A stretch of DNA of 64,000 nt, from assembly GCA_949126835.1 (NCBI GenBank), contig OX421497.1, positions 31,461,742-31,525,741 on the forward strand, in the 5' to 3' direction. The notes below the pieces were generated by a model. It did no database searches and had not been told where the DNA came from. It saw nothing but the letters and a program-made list of their open reading frames with translations. The DNA is from Anisus vortex. Its lineage: Eukaryota; Mollusca; Gastropoda; Planorbidae. The position numbers and the translations under genes are program-made. Below, one piece after another: positions 22,191-35,880 of this stretch; position 1 is the first letter of the stretch, and every line of letters begins with the position of its first letter.

Positions 22191-24394
22191 AGGGGTCGGC
22201 AACCTTTTGCTAATAGTGTGCCAAACTAGAATTTCTAAATCATTCAGCATGCCAGCAGCGTAAAGGTCAACCTGCTTTAATATACTTGTTTTATTATTTT
22301 TTTATAGGAATTAATTTAACTCCCTAGCAAGACCAAGGCCAAAAGCAAAGGAAATTTTTTAGAGAAAGCGTTTTATTTATAATAAAAAAAATTTACGTGA
22401 TGGTGATTATCATTCTTTTCATTTGCATTTAGACCAAATACAAAATTGTATTACCACCCTTTCATATTTGTGGTAAGTGTTTACTTACTTTACTTACTAC
22501 GCCCGTCAACCCCTGTTGGAGTATGGGCCACCAACAACGGTTCTCCAGATTCTCCTATCCTGGGCCATCCTCTCTAACTGGTTCTAGCTGAAGCCCATCT
22601 TGGTGATTTCGGCTTCCAGGTCACGCCTCCATGTATTTCTTGGGGCCCCTCTTCCTTTTTCCTTGGGGATTCCATCGCAATGCCTGACTTATGTTGTTTG
22701 TAGTGTTTAGTAAACATTATCATTATCAGCCAATATTGATTATTTGTTCTCATAATTGAGAATTTATTTTTTATTTTTTTTATACCAAATAACGCCCGAT
22801 AACCAGCATTTATTATGAGTAAATGATATGTCGTAATCATACAAACTGGGTAATTAATGTAATGTTTAGAAAGTTTGCATAATATAATGTTTTAGTCATA
22901 TAATATTTATATAATGTTCACTTAATTTTTACAATTTGGTCAATAAAAAGTAATAAATTATAGGCCATTTAGTCTTTTATAAAAATAACAAAAAACAACA
23001 CCAACACAATATTAGAAATATTAATGAAAAAATAACTGGTCAATTATTTCCCTTTAATTAAAATAAAGTTTCTAAATTTGATTTAACAGTGATGCCAAAC
23101 ATTATTTTTTGTAATATATTAAATATTATTGACTAATTATTATTTCTTTATATAAATCCAGTATTATGGTGTTCGTTACCAGATTTAATTATTAGAGATA
23201 TACAATTAATTTACGATAAACAGATGTAAATAAACATTTCCTGTATTAATATTTTGTCTATTTAACCTTAAGGAGTTTATCTTTTTTACAATTAATAAAT
23301 TCAACATTTGCATAATCCAATGCTATTAAAAATTCTTTTATATTTATTGAATTAATAAATACAAATTTTGTTTTAGAATATTTATGTTTTAATTATAAAA
23401 AAGATGAGCATGAAAACTCTTTTAAATGTAATTAGTCTTTATTAATTAATGAGCGCCTAGTCTTCAATGCTCTTCGCTAATTTATAATGGCAGATACATA
23501 TTTAGTCATTTTTTAGTAGTGAAGTTTAAGTGACCTCTTTGAATGCTTAACACAGCTTCCATGTGATATAAATAAGGCTTTTAAATCGTCACTGAAGGGC
23601 TGGTCTAAAAACCTAAAGTGACACTCTGTCATCTGTTTATAATTGTTGTTTGTGATGCTTTTTATTTTATGTGTATTTAAATTGTGGACTCTTTCCTCGG
23701 TTCTAACGGGGTCTCCACAGTATTATGAAGAAGAAGAAGAAGAAATACAGTACACAACTTAAGCTAAACCAAAAGCTGAAAGTAGAGCAAAAGTCTAGCA
23801 ATTGAGAACACCAAATGACTTTCTTAAACATCTTACTTACAGATTTTCCCGCAAATTAGCACATGTCGATGCCCATTTTTTCATTCCATTCAACTGGCTG
23901 CGTTTTAAAATCGCCAATATCCCTCCATTAAAAAAACCACAACATCTACACCTAAGACAGTTGATGTAAGATCAAGCCAGTTAGGCTTGATGAGGATATG
24001 TAAAATGAGTATCTGAATTTGAAAGTCTTGCCTTTGTTTGTAAACTCCGCTTTGAGTGCTTCAATATACCGCTGAAAAAGCCCAACTATCTAACTTGATA
24101 TATGCCTTAATAAAGGAAAGTACACATAGTTAGATGTTTTGTAATTGATTTCACTCAAGATATAATATGCAAATCCATTCCAGTGGTCTAACAGTTCAAG
24201 AGCTGTTTGACCCCGTCCGTGTAAAGGCATTCAGCTCACTGAAATGTGTCATTCAGAAACATCGGCTTCAATAGTCAGTTCTTCTCATTCAGAACCGGAA
24301 AATGTTTTTTTGTCATCCATAAAAGAAAAACCACTCTTGGAGGTCTCTCGCGTGCCATTGAAGTTTGGCCGTCCCTTAGGTTGCCGACCCCTCT
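22191..24394 (+). mobile_element. Non-autonomous hAT element, copy 1
   Basis: It starts AGGGGTCGGCAACC and ends GGTTGCCGACCCCTCT, and is flanked by the 8-bp direct repeat TCTAGAGC at 22183-22190 and 24395-24402. The 8-bp duplication and CAGGGGTCGGCAACC-type ends fit hAT transposons. The body is AT-rich without a transposase frame. It contains an antisense RTE end (22478-22690) and a segment ending in (GAA)n at about 23727-23743. Copies 2 (28633-31358) and 3 (50995-52230) match at both ends. Confidence 0.85.
22478..22690 (-). mobile_element. RTE LINE 3'-end fragment nested in the hAT element
   Basis: The minus-strand translation contains TWRRDLEAEITKMG, then RMAQDRRIWRTVVGG, a typical RTE C-terminal end. 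It finishes in an AGTAAGTA-type short repeat at 22478-22500, the kind of tail RTE elements carry. Only the last ~70 codons remain, with an in-frame stop. Confidence 0.7.
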
Positions 24395-24650
24395 TCTAGA
24401 GCACATTTGTTTACTTTAAAAAAAATGTTTATCATTACATTATTTGAAATTAGCACTAGTTTATAATTTCTGTTTAACTTTGCAAATAACAGAAAGCTTT
24501 TTTTTTACCTTGTAGAAAAATTTACTATAATGTGTTCTTGAACTAATGAAGGAGTAAATAAAAACGTTTACACTTAAGTGTTTGTAAAATACCTCACTTC
24601 ATTACAACAATACATAGACCTACATTTATTGCTCTGTATATATGATATGG

Positions 24651-25827
24651 TAGATATAGATAGATATAGATAGATATAGATAGATATAGATAGATATAGA
24701 TAGATATAGATAGATATAGATAGATATAGATAGATATAGATAGATATAGATAGATATAGATAGATATAGATAGATATAGATAGATATAGATAGATATAGA
24801 TAGATATAGATAGATATAGATAGATATAGATAGATATAGATAGATATAGATAGATATAGATAGATATAGATAGATATAGATAGATATAGATAGATATAGA
24901 TAGATATAGATAGATATAGATAGATATAGATAGATATAGATAGATATAGATAGATATAGATAGATATAGATAGATATAGTTGGATATAGATAGATATAGA
25001 TAGATATAGATAGATATAGTTGGATATAGATAGATATAGATAGATATAGATAGATATAGATAGATATAGTTGGATATAGATAGATATAGATAGATATAGT
25101 TGGATATAGATAGATATAGATAGATATAGATATCTATAGATAGATATATAAACATAGATATATATATAGATAGATATAGATAGATATAAATAGATAGATT
25201 GAGTTAGATATAGATAGATATAGATAGATAAAGATAGATATAGATAGATATAGATAGATATAGATAGATATAGATAGATATAGATAGATATAGATAGATA
25301 TAGATAGATATAGATAGATATAAATAGATATAGATAGATATAGATAGATATAGATAGATATAGATAGATATAGATAGATATAGATAGATATAGATAGATA
25401 TAGATAGATATAGATAGATATAGATAGATATAGATAGATATAGATAGACATAGATAGACATAGATAGATATAAATAGATATAAATAGATATAGATAGATA
25501 TAGATAGATATAGATAGATATAGATAGATATAGATAGATATAGATAGATATAGATAGATATAGATAGATATAGATAGATATAGATAGATATAGATAGATA
25601 TAGATAGACATAGATAGATATAAATAGATATAGATAGATATAGATCCATATAGATAGATATAGATATATAGATATAGATAGATATAGATATATAGATATA
25701 GATAGATATAGATAGATAGATATAGATAGATATAGATAGATATAGATAGATATAGATAGATATAGATAGATATAGATAGATATAGATAGATATAGATAGA
25801 TATAGATAGATATAGATATATAAATAT
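24651..25827 (+). repeat. 1.18-kb satellite of 10-bp unit TAGATATAGA
   Basis: The region is about 115 tandem copies of TAGATATAGA, with local GATATAGTTG and CATAGATAGA variants and a phase break around 25120-25200. Long minus-strand frames here (Ile/Tyr/Leu/Ser only) are translations of the repeat and not genes. Confidence 0.97.
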
Positions 25828-26285
25828 AGATTTGGTATTTATAGCAAACAATATACAACTATATCGATGAATTGATTTTGTATTGTTTTCTAATGTTTTC
25901 TATAACCTTTAAAAGTACAAACTTCTAGTGTGACACGTATTTATCATTTAGGCTTGCACCTCTTCACGGCATTTAATTAATTACATGTTAGACCTTGTTA
26001 TAGCGTACAACTTTGTACAACAGGTGTGTCGAACTGAAGCGCACAAGGGCCAAAAACTCAAATCGCAAAGCCGAACTGGATACACATTCAATGAGTGAAA
26101 AACGAACTTTTTTTTTAAAGACTAGATTTAAATGAATTAAAATAAACAAAAGTTAAAATAATAAAGCTTGGCACCTTCTTGGCATATTTTGTTAATAAGA
26201 AAGTATTATATATTTAGAGTAAAGTAAAGCAAAAAAAAATAAAGTGTACCCGTCAGAAAATTTAATTACCAGGTCCAGTGATACT

Positions 26286-26435
26286 GGGTTAAACGAGTTT
26301 CCGGGGCCATGTAATACTAGGGGATTGAGTAGCCGGCACAATGCCTGCTATACTTTGCCGTAACTAATGTAAGTTACCCAACCTATGAAAGTAGACACAT
26401 GGACACCCTCCAGTTCTGGGAACGAATCTAAGTCT
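26286..26435 (-). mobile_element. SINE, copy 1 (antisense)
   Basis: The complement reads GGGTGTCC, GTCTAC, a TAACTTACATTAGTTACGG core, then GGCATTGTGCCGGC. This matches in order the SINE-like segments at 27716-27833 and 58085-58230. It is the source of the weak plus-strand frame at 26385, which I do not regard as a gene. The rest of 25828-27080 shows hAT-like scraps (GTGTGTCGAACTGAAGCG near 26023) but no supported gene. Confidence 0.6.
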
Positions 26436-27081
26436 TCGTCGAGATGTATTCCATATTTGAAAAATGATTCTGTGCAATTCTTAAGTCGAACTGCATTTGC
26501 CTTTCAGTTCATCAAAGGGATTACAATAGTAATTAATATTCAGCATTTGAAATTGAATTGTTGCATTTCCGGCCTATCAACAGCGAAGGAATTGTATTTT
26601 CATTTTTTACCTAATTTTGAAGATATTTTCACTAATGATGTCGCTGTATCATTCTTCGATCCATCCGATTCTGTAATGAATCAATCAACAGCTGCTTAAA
26701 TAGAAGTGTTTACAAGTGCTGCTAAATTTTATCAAGGCTTGAGCGCACCTCTCCTAGGCAAGGCTTGCTGCCAGACTATGAATCTATTTATAGCTAGTGA
26801 GATAAAAATTGACGGTGATAAAAAATTTCTCGGATATAATTGTAGCCTACTCCGGACCTGAAGTAGCCCGCAGTTCTTGTGTTTGACATCGGTGATGTAG
26901 AAACTAGGTGCTATTTTTTTCGTTTTGTTATGATTATGACACCCTAAGTGTGAGTGTAAAGCTATAAAAAATATGGATAAATTATAAATCAATAATTTAC
27001 TAGGGGCGAAACGCGTTCAAAAATATTTCGTTTTCATGATTTTGTTTATCTTAAACCGAGCTGTATGAGGAGGGCTTTAAG

Positions 27082-27437
27082 AGTTTCCAACCTGGGGTAC
27101 ACGTACTCCCTGGTGTTTGCGGACGAGTACTGAATGGACGGGGTTGGGTGGGGTTTCAAAAAAATACTTGGGTAATGGTTGAAACCCAAAATATTGCCGA
27201 CTTGAATAATGGTTGTTCTTTAGTAAAAGTAAATGCGGGTAATAGTTCTATTACATCTTAGTTGTGCATTGAAAAACCTTAAATTAGAAAATATATTTAT
27301 GTTAATGGGTTTATTACATTCAATAAACTGCTTTTCTCATATATTTATTGAAAGAAATAGGTTTAGTGGTCCGGTAACGTAAAGAGGGTACTCGTAAATT
27401 AAAAGGGTACAGGAGTAACAATGGATTGGAACCACTG
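27082..27437. mobile_element. Small hAT-like MITE
   Basis: The left end reads AGTTTCCAACCTGGGGTAC and the right end GATTGGAACCACTG, which are inverted relatives of the common hAT terminus CAGTGGTTCCAA. The flanking octamers GCTTTAAG and GCTTGGAG match at 6 of 8 positions, consistent with a decayed 8-bp duplication. There is no coding capacity. Confidence 0.5.
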
Positions 27438-27715
27438 GCTTGGAGGAATGTTTGGTAAACAAAGTCGACCTCCTGCTCTGACAGAATTGCAGTGTCTATA
27501 AAAATAAAATCCAGGACTAATAAAAAAAATATGCTGGGCTATATGGAATATGTGAACTTGAATGGAAATTTGTTTATTATATTTGTTTGTGGTTTTTATG
27601 AGGACTAAGATAGTTTTGTTGGAATGAGTGGAATTTTGAGTATGACTCTGGGTTAACTTATGTTATGACTGCTTTTAGTGTGTTTGTAAAATATAATTGC
27701 TCTATAAAGCAGGAA

Positions 27716-27833
27716 TGGGGGCACGGTTACCGAGCGGTAGCGCGTAACTAAGATTCCTAGGTTCAAATCCAGGTGAAGGCTTGGATTTGTTCCCGGGTCT
27801 GAAGGGTGTCCTAGAGTCTACCCAGCTCTGATA
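27716..27833 (+). mobile_element. tRNA-derived SINE, copy 2
   Basis: The head has an A-box-like TTACCGAGCGGTAG (27727-27740) and a canonical B box GGTTCAAATCC (27760-27770) at tRNA spacing. It continues into GGGTGTCCTAGAGTCTACC then CAGCTCTGAT, shared with the copies at 26286 and 58085. The tail is truncated here. It does not fold as a complete tRNA. Confidence 0.7.
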
Positions 27834-28208
27834 AAAATCAACCTATTCCCTATGATGAAAGTTCCAGTAAGTCTGATCTGAATTAAACCATGAAGTCTCC
27901 AAGATGTATTTCTCCCTATATAGGTCCGACCAGATGATGTTTTGGGTGCCGAGCAAATCGACCTGGCTTCGGCGTACTTTTTGGAATCCATTTTTTTTAA
28001 AGACAAAGCCCTTCCTTAGAGCCTGGACCTTAACATAAAGTCCATTGTTACCCCAACAACTATACTGTCCCGACTCAGATTCCCTACCCTTATTTTTTTA
28101 GTATCAGACGCAGTGAACCTGCAGCTGACAACAGTGAAAAATAACGAGTACATAAAGGGTTCAATATTCTTAAACTTTTAATAGATTTGAACTAATGCTA
28201 GTGTGAAG

Positions 28209-31200
28209 ATGATCTTAAAATTTTTCTTTTGTATTTTGGCCACTTCTGTATTCATCTGTGAAGGTAAACTTGATGACAGTAAGTATTTATTTTACTCTAT
28301 CTAGATAAGCTTCTTACCTAGTAGATTAATAGATTAAGTAAACAATAATTCTAATGATAGTCTATTGGTTATAAACATTCAGGATATATATATATATATA
28401 TATAAGTAGCGTAGCTGCCGTTCTCGGAAAAAAAAGGGCCTTTCGGAAAAAACAATTTAATAATTTGAACAAGCCATAAAACACAATTTATACTGTTTCT
28501 AATATTTAAAAAAAACAAAAACAATTGCATTTCAACAATTTAATTTGTTACAATATGATTAATGAACCTTGTTAGATCTAGTTAATTTTAGTTTAATTTA
28601 ATTTGATACGAAGTGAAGATCACATTCTAGTGCAGGGGTCGGCAACCTTTTGCTAATGGTGTGCCAAGCTAGAATTTCAAAATCATTCAGCGTGCCAATA
28701 GTCTAAAAGTCAACCTGCTCTATTATACTTGTTTTCTTATAAGACAAGTGGGTAATTTAAATCCATAGCTAGACAAAGGCCAAAAGCAACGGAACTCTAT
28801 AGAGAAAATCGTCATAGCGTTTTAAATTTAATTTTAAAAAAATAAATTATCTGTATGTGATTATCATCCATTTTTTTAGCATTTACACCAAATAAAAAAT
28901 TATATTACCAAATTTAAGTTTCACATTTATTATGGTTACTATTTTTTAAAGGTTATCATTTAGTTGTCAACATACATATCTATCAACTGCTAATATTGAT
29001 TATAATATTTGTTCTCAGTTTAACTGAGATGTTCTTTAATTTATTCAAGTTGCAACATGGTCATGATGTAATCATTTAACGGAACTGATACAAAGTAATC
29101 GTACAAACTGGGTAGTTAATGTAATAATAAAAAATGTGCATATATTATATTAGTTATATAATATTTTTATAATTTTCAACTACTTTTTGAAAGTTTGGTC
29201 ATTATAAAATTATATAAATTGTAGACCATTTAGTCTTTTATAAAATAAAAATTAAAAAAACATAATATTAGAAATTTTCGGAAATAAAAGTATCTAATTA
29301 TCTCCCTTTAATTTAAGATTCTAAATTTGGTTCAATGGTGATGCCAAACAAGTTATGTTTTGTAATATAACAAATATTACTGACTAATTATTATTTCTTT
29401 ACATAAACTAGCGTAGTGGTATTCATTACAAGATTTAATTATTAGGGCTATAAAATATATTTACGTTAAACAGTTGTAAGTAAACATTTCCTGCATTAAT
29501 TATTTTTCCATTAAACCTTTAGGAGTTTATCACTTAAAAAATTTGGCACATTTCATTAAAGGTTTAAAATTCAACTGGCTACGTTTTAAAATCGCTAATA
29601 TCCCTAGACTTAAAAAAAAGTATCTACATCTAAGAAGGTCGTAGTAAGATAAAGCTAGTTATGCTTGATTAGGTATGAAAAGATTGGAAATTAGCCAATG
29701 TAACCCCCCTTTTCAAAAAAGGAGATAAATCTGACCCCGGAAATTATAGACCTGTTTCTCTAACAAGCATAACATGTAAATTACTTGAACATATAATATA
29801 TAGTAGTATAGTAAATCATCTAGACAAACTAAATGCACTGTGCCCACACCAACATGGCTTCAGGAAAAATAGATCATGTGAGACTCAATTGATAGGCTTA
29901 ATAGATGACTTGTCTAAGGGATTAGATAATAACAACCAAAATTGATGCTATATTACTAGATTTTTCAAAAGCATTTGATAAAGTTCATCATTCTAGTCTT
30001 CTTAAAAAACTTAAATACTTTGGCATCTCTGGTCCCTTACATCAGTGGATTCAGGACTTTCTTATAGGCAGAGAACAAACAGTGATAATAAATGGCTCTA
30101 AGTCATCACCAATAACAGTAAACTCAGGAGTTCCACAAGGAACTGTTCTAGGGCCCCTACTATTTCTAATTTACATTAATGATCTGCCAAATTGCATCAA
30201 CACAGGCACAAAAGTAAGATTATTTGCTGATGATTGCATAATTTATAGAATAATAAAGACAGGAAAAGATAGTGAACTTTTACAAAAAGACCTAGATGAA
30301 CTACAAAAATGGGAATCAAACTGGAGTATGTCTTTTCACCCAGAAAAATGCCAACTAATAAGGGTATCCAAGAAAAAGAAACAAATAATAACAAACTACT
30401 TCATTCATGGTAAAGAACTAACTCAAACTAGCAATGCTAAGTATCTAGGAGTAATAATAAATGATAAGTTATCTTGGAACCCTCACATTGATGAAGTAAT
30501 TAAAAAATCAAACAAAACATTAGGATTCATAAAAAGGAACTTTTACAAATGTAATAAGAATATAAAACTAAAATGCTATCTCACATTAGTTAGGTCTATA
30601 CTAGAATATGCAGGATCTGTATGGGACCCATCAACTAAAGAAAACATTAAAAAATTAGAACAAATTCAAAAAAGAGCTGCAAGGTTTATAACTAGTGAAT
30701 ATTCCCAATTGACAAGAGTAACACCATTAGTCAAATCACTAAACCTAGAAACACTAGAGGACAGAAGGGCAAAGAGTAAAGTAGTAATAATACATAAGGC
30801 ATTAAACTCTAATTTAGAAATACAACCCAATAACAATCTGTTGCAAAGCTCAGATAAACATAAAGACAAAAACACCTTCCTTGTCCCTTATGCGAGAACA
30901 AATGCATATAAGTACTCTTTCTTCCCGAGTGGCATTCGGGCATGGAATGGGTTGCCTGAACAAACCAGGAAAACCAATAACCTAACATCATTTAAAACAT
31001 TAATAAAAATGCAAGACTAGACTCGGACCACGGATGAGCGTAGGACGCAATAATCTTCTTTATAGAAGGAGCGTCTGTAATGTATAAGATAAATCAATTT
31101 GAAAGTCTTGAAACTCCGCTTAGAGTGCTACGATGTGCTTGTGAAAAAGCCCAAATATCTTAATATATGTCTTTGTAAAGGAAAGTACATATAGTTAAAT

Positions 31201-34200
31201 TTTGTGAAATTGATTTCACTCAAAATAAATATTGCTCGAAAATATAGTTGTTTTTGTTTTCATCAATAATAAAACATCTCTTGGAGGTCTCTCGCGTGCT
31301 ATTGAAAATCGCTCAGCGTGCCAAGTTTGGCTCGCTTGCCTTAGGTTGCCGTACTCTGCTCTAGTGGATATTAGGTCAAAGCAGGAACTTAGAGTGGACA
31401 GGAACGGCCAACCGTTTGTGCCTAACTTTTACGGTGATTTATCAATGGTGCATGGAACAGCAGAGTTAGTTCTCCGAGCCCCAAAAGAGTACGCTCGCTC
31501 GCATTCTCAAAAAAAGGTGGGGTTCAAGTCTTGTGTACTTACCCCAGTCTATACCTGTGTAGCCTCACAGTGGCGACTCGGTGTAACGGAGCACAGATCC
31601 GACAAGTTCCAACTAGGGACTTCGTGTACTGGACTGGTGAGGCCCGTATGCGGGATTCCCGGGTGAAAAAAAGCAATGCGCGATAGGACTCTGCTGCCGG
31701 CTAATGGCGTAGGGCCCCAGCCCTTCAAGGATGGGGAGTGTCAGTCTCCTAGCCTCCACAGTAGAAGGTTATGGTCCAGCGCGATTGGGTTTCAGATACT
31801 GCAGCATTGCAGCCAGCTGTCCTCTGATGGCTAGCTCAGACTTTTGGAGAAAGTCGTGCTAAACATACCTCAGCGACATTGAGGACAAACACCAGCAACG
31901 GTTTACCTGGATTCATTACTCAGAGTCCTGTAGGTAGTGCGGCAGAGGCATTGCCCGATCGTTTGTTTTGCTACGTCACCACTTTAGCCCCCCCCCCCTG
32001 GGCGATCGCTCCCCCTGGAGCAAAAAAACTCAAACTATGGCTCTTACAACAAAAATCTAAGTGTAATCTCGACATAACTCAATCTTCCTGTCGCGGACAC
32101 TCGGCAAGTCGCGTTGGGCCGTTGCTCGAAAAATCCACAACCAACGTGAGCTGTAACGTTCCAGCACATGAACCACGCGGTTCTGAAGTCTCTGGAAGTG
32201 GAACCGCTCAAAGGAGGGTAGAGGTTTTGGCAGGTGAACCTTCTAGGGCAGGACTCTTATTGCAGGGGCCCAAGGTACACACTATCTCTGTCCGTACGGG
32301 GAAAAAAAGTCCGGGGATGGTGAAACCCCAGGCGCTGCTGCAGCCAAACAGCAGTCGAAAGTCACCATCTGTCAGACGAAACAGAAAAGCAGCTGCCGGC
32401 CAGCCAGTGAATATAGCTGGTCTAGACGGAAGTATTCATGGAAGACTGGAGGCCAAAGGGGCCTACGTAATGGCAGGAAATCCAGGGTTGGTAGATCCCT
32501 GTGTCCCGGTGTACATGACCTACATCCGGGGAATCCCACTTTGGGTGGTCAGGCTAGTCACAATACGACCGCGGTCAGCCGATTCCCGACTGTGACTCCT
32601 GCGAGTAGTTGTGCTCGACAAAAGCGGAGGCAGCCCGACGGCAGTCATGACCTAGGCAACGTGTTTGGCCTGATCCCCAAGTCTCTAGAGATCCTAAAAC
32701 TAGGATAGGCCGGCGTCACCGGCCTGGGGCTATGCTATCGCCAACAATTCAGGACGGTTGGTGGAGGACCTATGTAATAGCACGGGAAACGGTAGTGAAT
32801 CGAGGCCAGATCTCACGCTCGTGAGTGCTGATCTGGCTGCTAGCAGCTCAATGGAAGTCTTGGGTGATGTTGGGAGTGATCATTTGCCCGTGTTGTTCAC
32901 TATCGATATAGGAAAAGCAAGTAGGGAACCTTCCGGGCCTACTCGAAGTAGTGGATCTACTCGAAGGCACGATGGGACTTGAAGAAGTGCAAGTCGAGAC
33001 TGAGCTGATCCACTCAGTGTATGGTACGATTGTACAAGCCATACTAGGGATTGCCAGAAAGACGATCCCGAGGTCTTGTGAGAAGCGCAAGTTTAGACCA
33101 TTTCGGACAAAAGCCCTAGGAGACTTGGTCCGCAAAAGGAAGGCTGCTCGCAAGCTCGCGAGCAGGCGGAAGACGCCAGAGAGTCGTCGAGAGAATAACC
33201 GTTTAACGGCGGAAGTGAAAGGGGCTATCGCGGAGGCAAAGTTGTCGAAATGGACTGGTACATGTGCTGGATTAGGCCTTGCGGATGGCCGTCAGGCATG
33301 GAACCTTATCAACCACCTTGAGCGAGCTGAGGTAGCTAGGAAAGCACCAGCTTCGTTGGCAGGAGTAGGGCCCATGGTATCGGATGCCAAGCGGGCGGAA
33401 ATGACATTTCGTGAGTGTCGGAAAGCAGGGTGGAAGATCGAGTGTGTCTGATGGTCTGGATAAAGTCCGGAAGGCAAACGAACGCCACATTACGGGAGAG
33501 GGTGAGGCGAACGCATTCACGGTGCCCTTTACTCGGCAAGAACTGGAATATGTCTTGAGACGGCGCAAGGCTAAAAAGGCCCCCGGGCTGGATGGGATCA
33601 GCAACGAGCTGATCACTAACCTGGGGACTCGTGGTAAGGCAAACTCTCGGAGCTCATAAACCGAACATGGTCTGAAGGTGTCCTACAGAAACAGTGGAGA
33701 GAAGCCTTGGTGGTACGCATCTTCAAGAGGAGTAAAGTCCCGGGTCAGGCTGAAAGCTACCGTCCGATTTCCCTAACATTGTGTGTAGGGAAGGTAGCTG
33801 AGAGACTAATCAATAGGAGGATTGTGAGGTACTTAAAGGATAATGGACTGGTTGCCCCATCGCAAGCCGGCTTCCGTAGTGGAAGAAGCTCGATGGATCA
33901 GGTGACGCTCTTGGTTCAGAAAATGGCTGACGGGTTTCAGCGGAAAGAGTAAACACTAGCAGTGTTCCTAGAATTTAAACAGGCCTATGACAAGGTCTGG
34001 CGGCCGGGGTTGTTGTTGAAGCTACAGAGGCTAGGTGTCACCTCTAGCATGTACAAATGGATTCAAAGGTTTCTAGCCTGAAGGACAGTGGCAACTCGTT
34101 ACGGGAAAGCGATCTCTCGGAAGCGCGTCCTGGAGCAAGGATTGCCCAAGGGCTCTGCACTGTCCTGTACATTGTTTCTAGCTTTTATCAATGATCTGCT

Positions 34201-35880
34201 GAACTATCTGGGAAGCTCGTCGCTGTTTTTCGCGGACGATCTTGTGGTCTGGTCGACCGGAGTGACACAGGACCGGAAGCTAACGATGTATGACCATGTG
34301 AGGTTAGTTCAAGAGAAAGCCGCTTCGAAGCTGAACATTGTCAATAGACTGGCCAGTACTGGCGAGTGTTTTGAGAAATTTCTACCTAGGAGCGGTAAGA
34401 TCTTAAATGGATTACAGCCTTCCGGTACAAATCTATGCGTCTGATACTGCGTTGAAGACGTTGGACAATGTACAAAACCAAGCCCTCAGACTAATATGTG
34501 GAACGTTCCGAATTGCCCCGACAGCGGCTGTGGAGATCATGGCAAACGTGCCGCCTCTGAATGGGAGAAGGAAAAGGGCTGTTATTACTGCATACGAGCG
34601 GTATAAACGGTTGGAGCAAAGTTCGCCTCTCAGGAAGCTCGTAGATTCCTGGGAGGGCAGGAAACGGATCTCAATGCAGTCCTTCATGCACCACTCATTG
34701 AATCTCAGCGCAGAGATCGGACTCTCGGTCAACCGCACGCCCCTGCGAACGGGAGTGGAACATCCTCCTCACCTAGCCTTCAACCTACTAGAGATACGGG
34801 CGAACCTGATTGAACCAGTCGGACACGGCGCTTCCTGGCTAATAGGCGCGCAGCTGCTCTAAGGATGGTACGGTTATACTCAGGATTCGTCGAGGCATAC
34901 GCTGATGGGAGCGCGATGAGTGGGACTGAAGCGCGTTCTGGGTATGGTCCTCTTGTGTCGTACCCGAAGGCTGTAGAAAAACGGGTTGAGCTAAGTGAGC
35001 CTTGCGGGCAAATCTGCATCTTCGATGCGGAGATGGAAGCCATCAGAATTGCCGTAGGGACAATAGGGAAAAACGTTTGAAGAAACACCAGCGGCTCGTG
35101 CTGATGTGGTAATCTTCAGTGATGCGTTTCCAGTAATCTAGGCCATCGACGGCTTGGGGTCATGGCCCGATCTGCTTGTCCGACTGTTCGCTGCTTTTTC
35201 CGACCTGATCCTCAGGTACGAGGTGAAGGTCATTTTGCAGTGGATTCCAGGTCATGCAGGAGTCCATGGCAATGAGATAGTGGATGCCTTGGCCAAGAAG
35301 GGATCCCTGGTACCCACTCCAAAGGGTCCGTTCTCCTTTGAGAGTGCCCACAGATCAATACGTGAGTGGGAGTCAAGACAACGGTGGAAGAACTGGGATG
35401 AGTCTGACAAGGGTCGAGGCGTGTGGCAGCAACTAAAACGGCCAAATCGAGCTGACCCGTGGTGGAGACTCCGCAGGAGAGAACATGCTACGATAGCCCA
35501 GTTCCGTACAGGACACTGTTCCACTGGTGCCTATTTCGGACGATTTAGGCCCAATTTCGATTCGCGGTGTCGACATTGCCTTGAAGCAGAAGAGACGGTC
35601 GAGCATTTGCTTTTAGACTGCCCTGCCTAGCAGGAGGAAAGAGTGAATGGGAACGGTCAACAGTTTGCATCGAACATTTATGGTGATTTAGCTGTGCTAC
35701 GTAGTACAAGTGCGTTTGTCCACCGAACCCTAAGAGATTAGTCTCGGTTCGATCACACCGGGGAAGTGAGGTTTTAAGTCTGGTGTACTCACCGAAAAGT
35801 ACTAATGTGACAAAGTGCGCTGGTTTTCTCCTTCTCGGCCGTAAACGTGTAGTGATCGAAAACATGGTTACATGAACTTC

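Larger units (their letters stand above)
13590..24610 (+). repeat. Tandem duplication block B (carries the second Kazal gene)
   Basis: This is the counterpart of block A, in direct orientation. It begins near TGTAAATCCTCCCCATGTCC and ends near TGTGTTCTTGAACTAATG. It is about 11 kb rather than 6 kb, mainly because of an RTE LINE (16580-20626), a hAT (22191-24394), a palindrome (15269-15417) and an R1 repeat (about 14190-14640) that copy A lacks. Confidence 0.8.
28633..31358 (+). mobile_element. Non-autonomous hAT element, copy 2, with nested LINE
   Basis: It begins CAGGGGTCGGCAACC and ends GGTTGCCGTACTCTG, with flanking octamers TTCTAGTG (28625-28632) and CTCTAGTG (31359-31366), 7 of 8 identical. 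The body aligns with copy 1 (22191-24394) on both sides of a LINE inserted at about 29672-31092. Confidence 0.8.

Noticed and set aside
24574..25858. Ile/Tyr/Leu/Ser-rich minus-strand frames up to 410 codons
   Set aside because: Direct translation of the TAGATATAGA satellite; composition and overlap in several frames rule out a gene.
26385..26699. 104-aa plus-strand frame
   Set aside because: Its start overlaps an antisense SINE and the rest lacks recognisable features or splice context.
27716..27780. Genuine tRNA gene
   Set aside because: A and B boxes are present, but no consistent acceptor and anticodon stems could be folded and the sequence continues into a SINE body.
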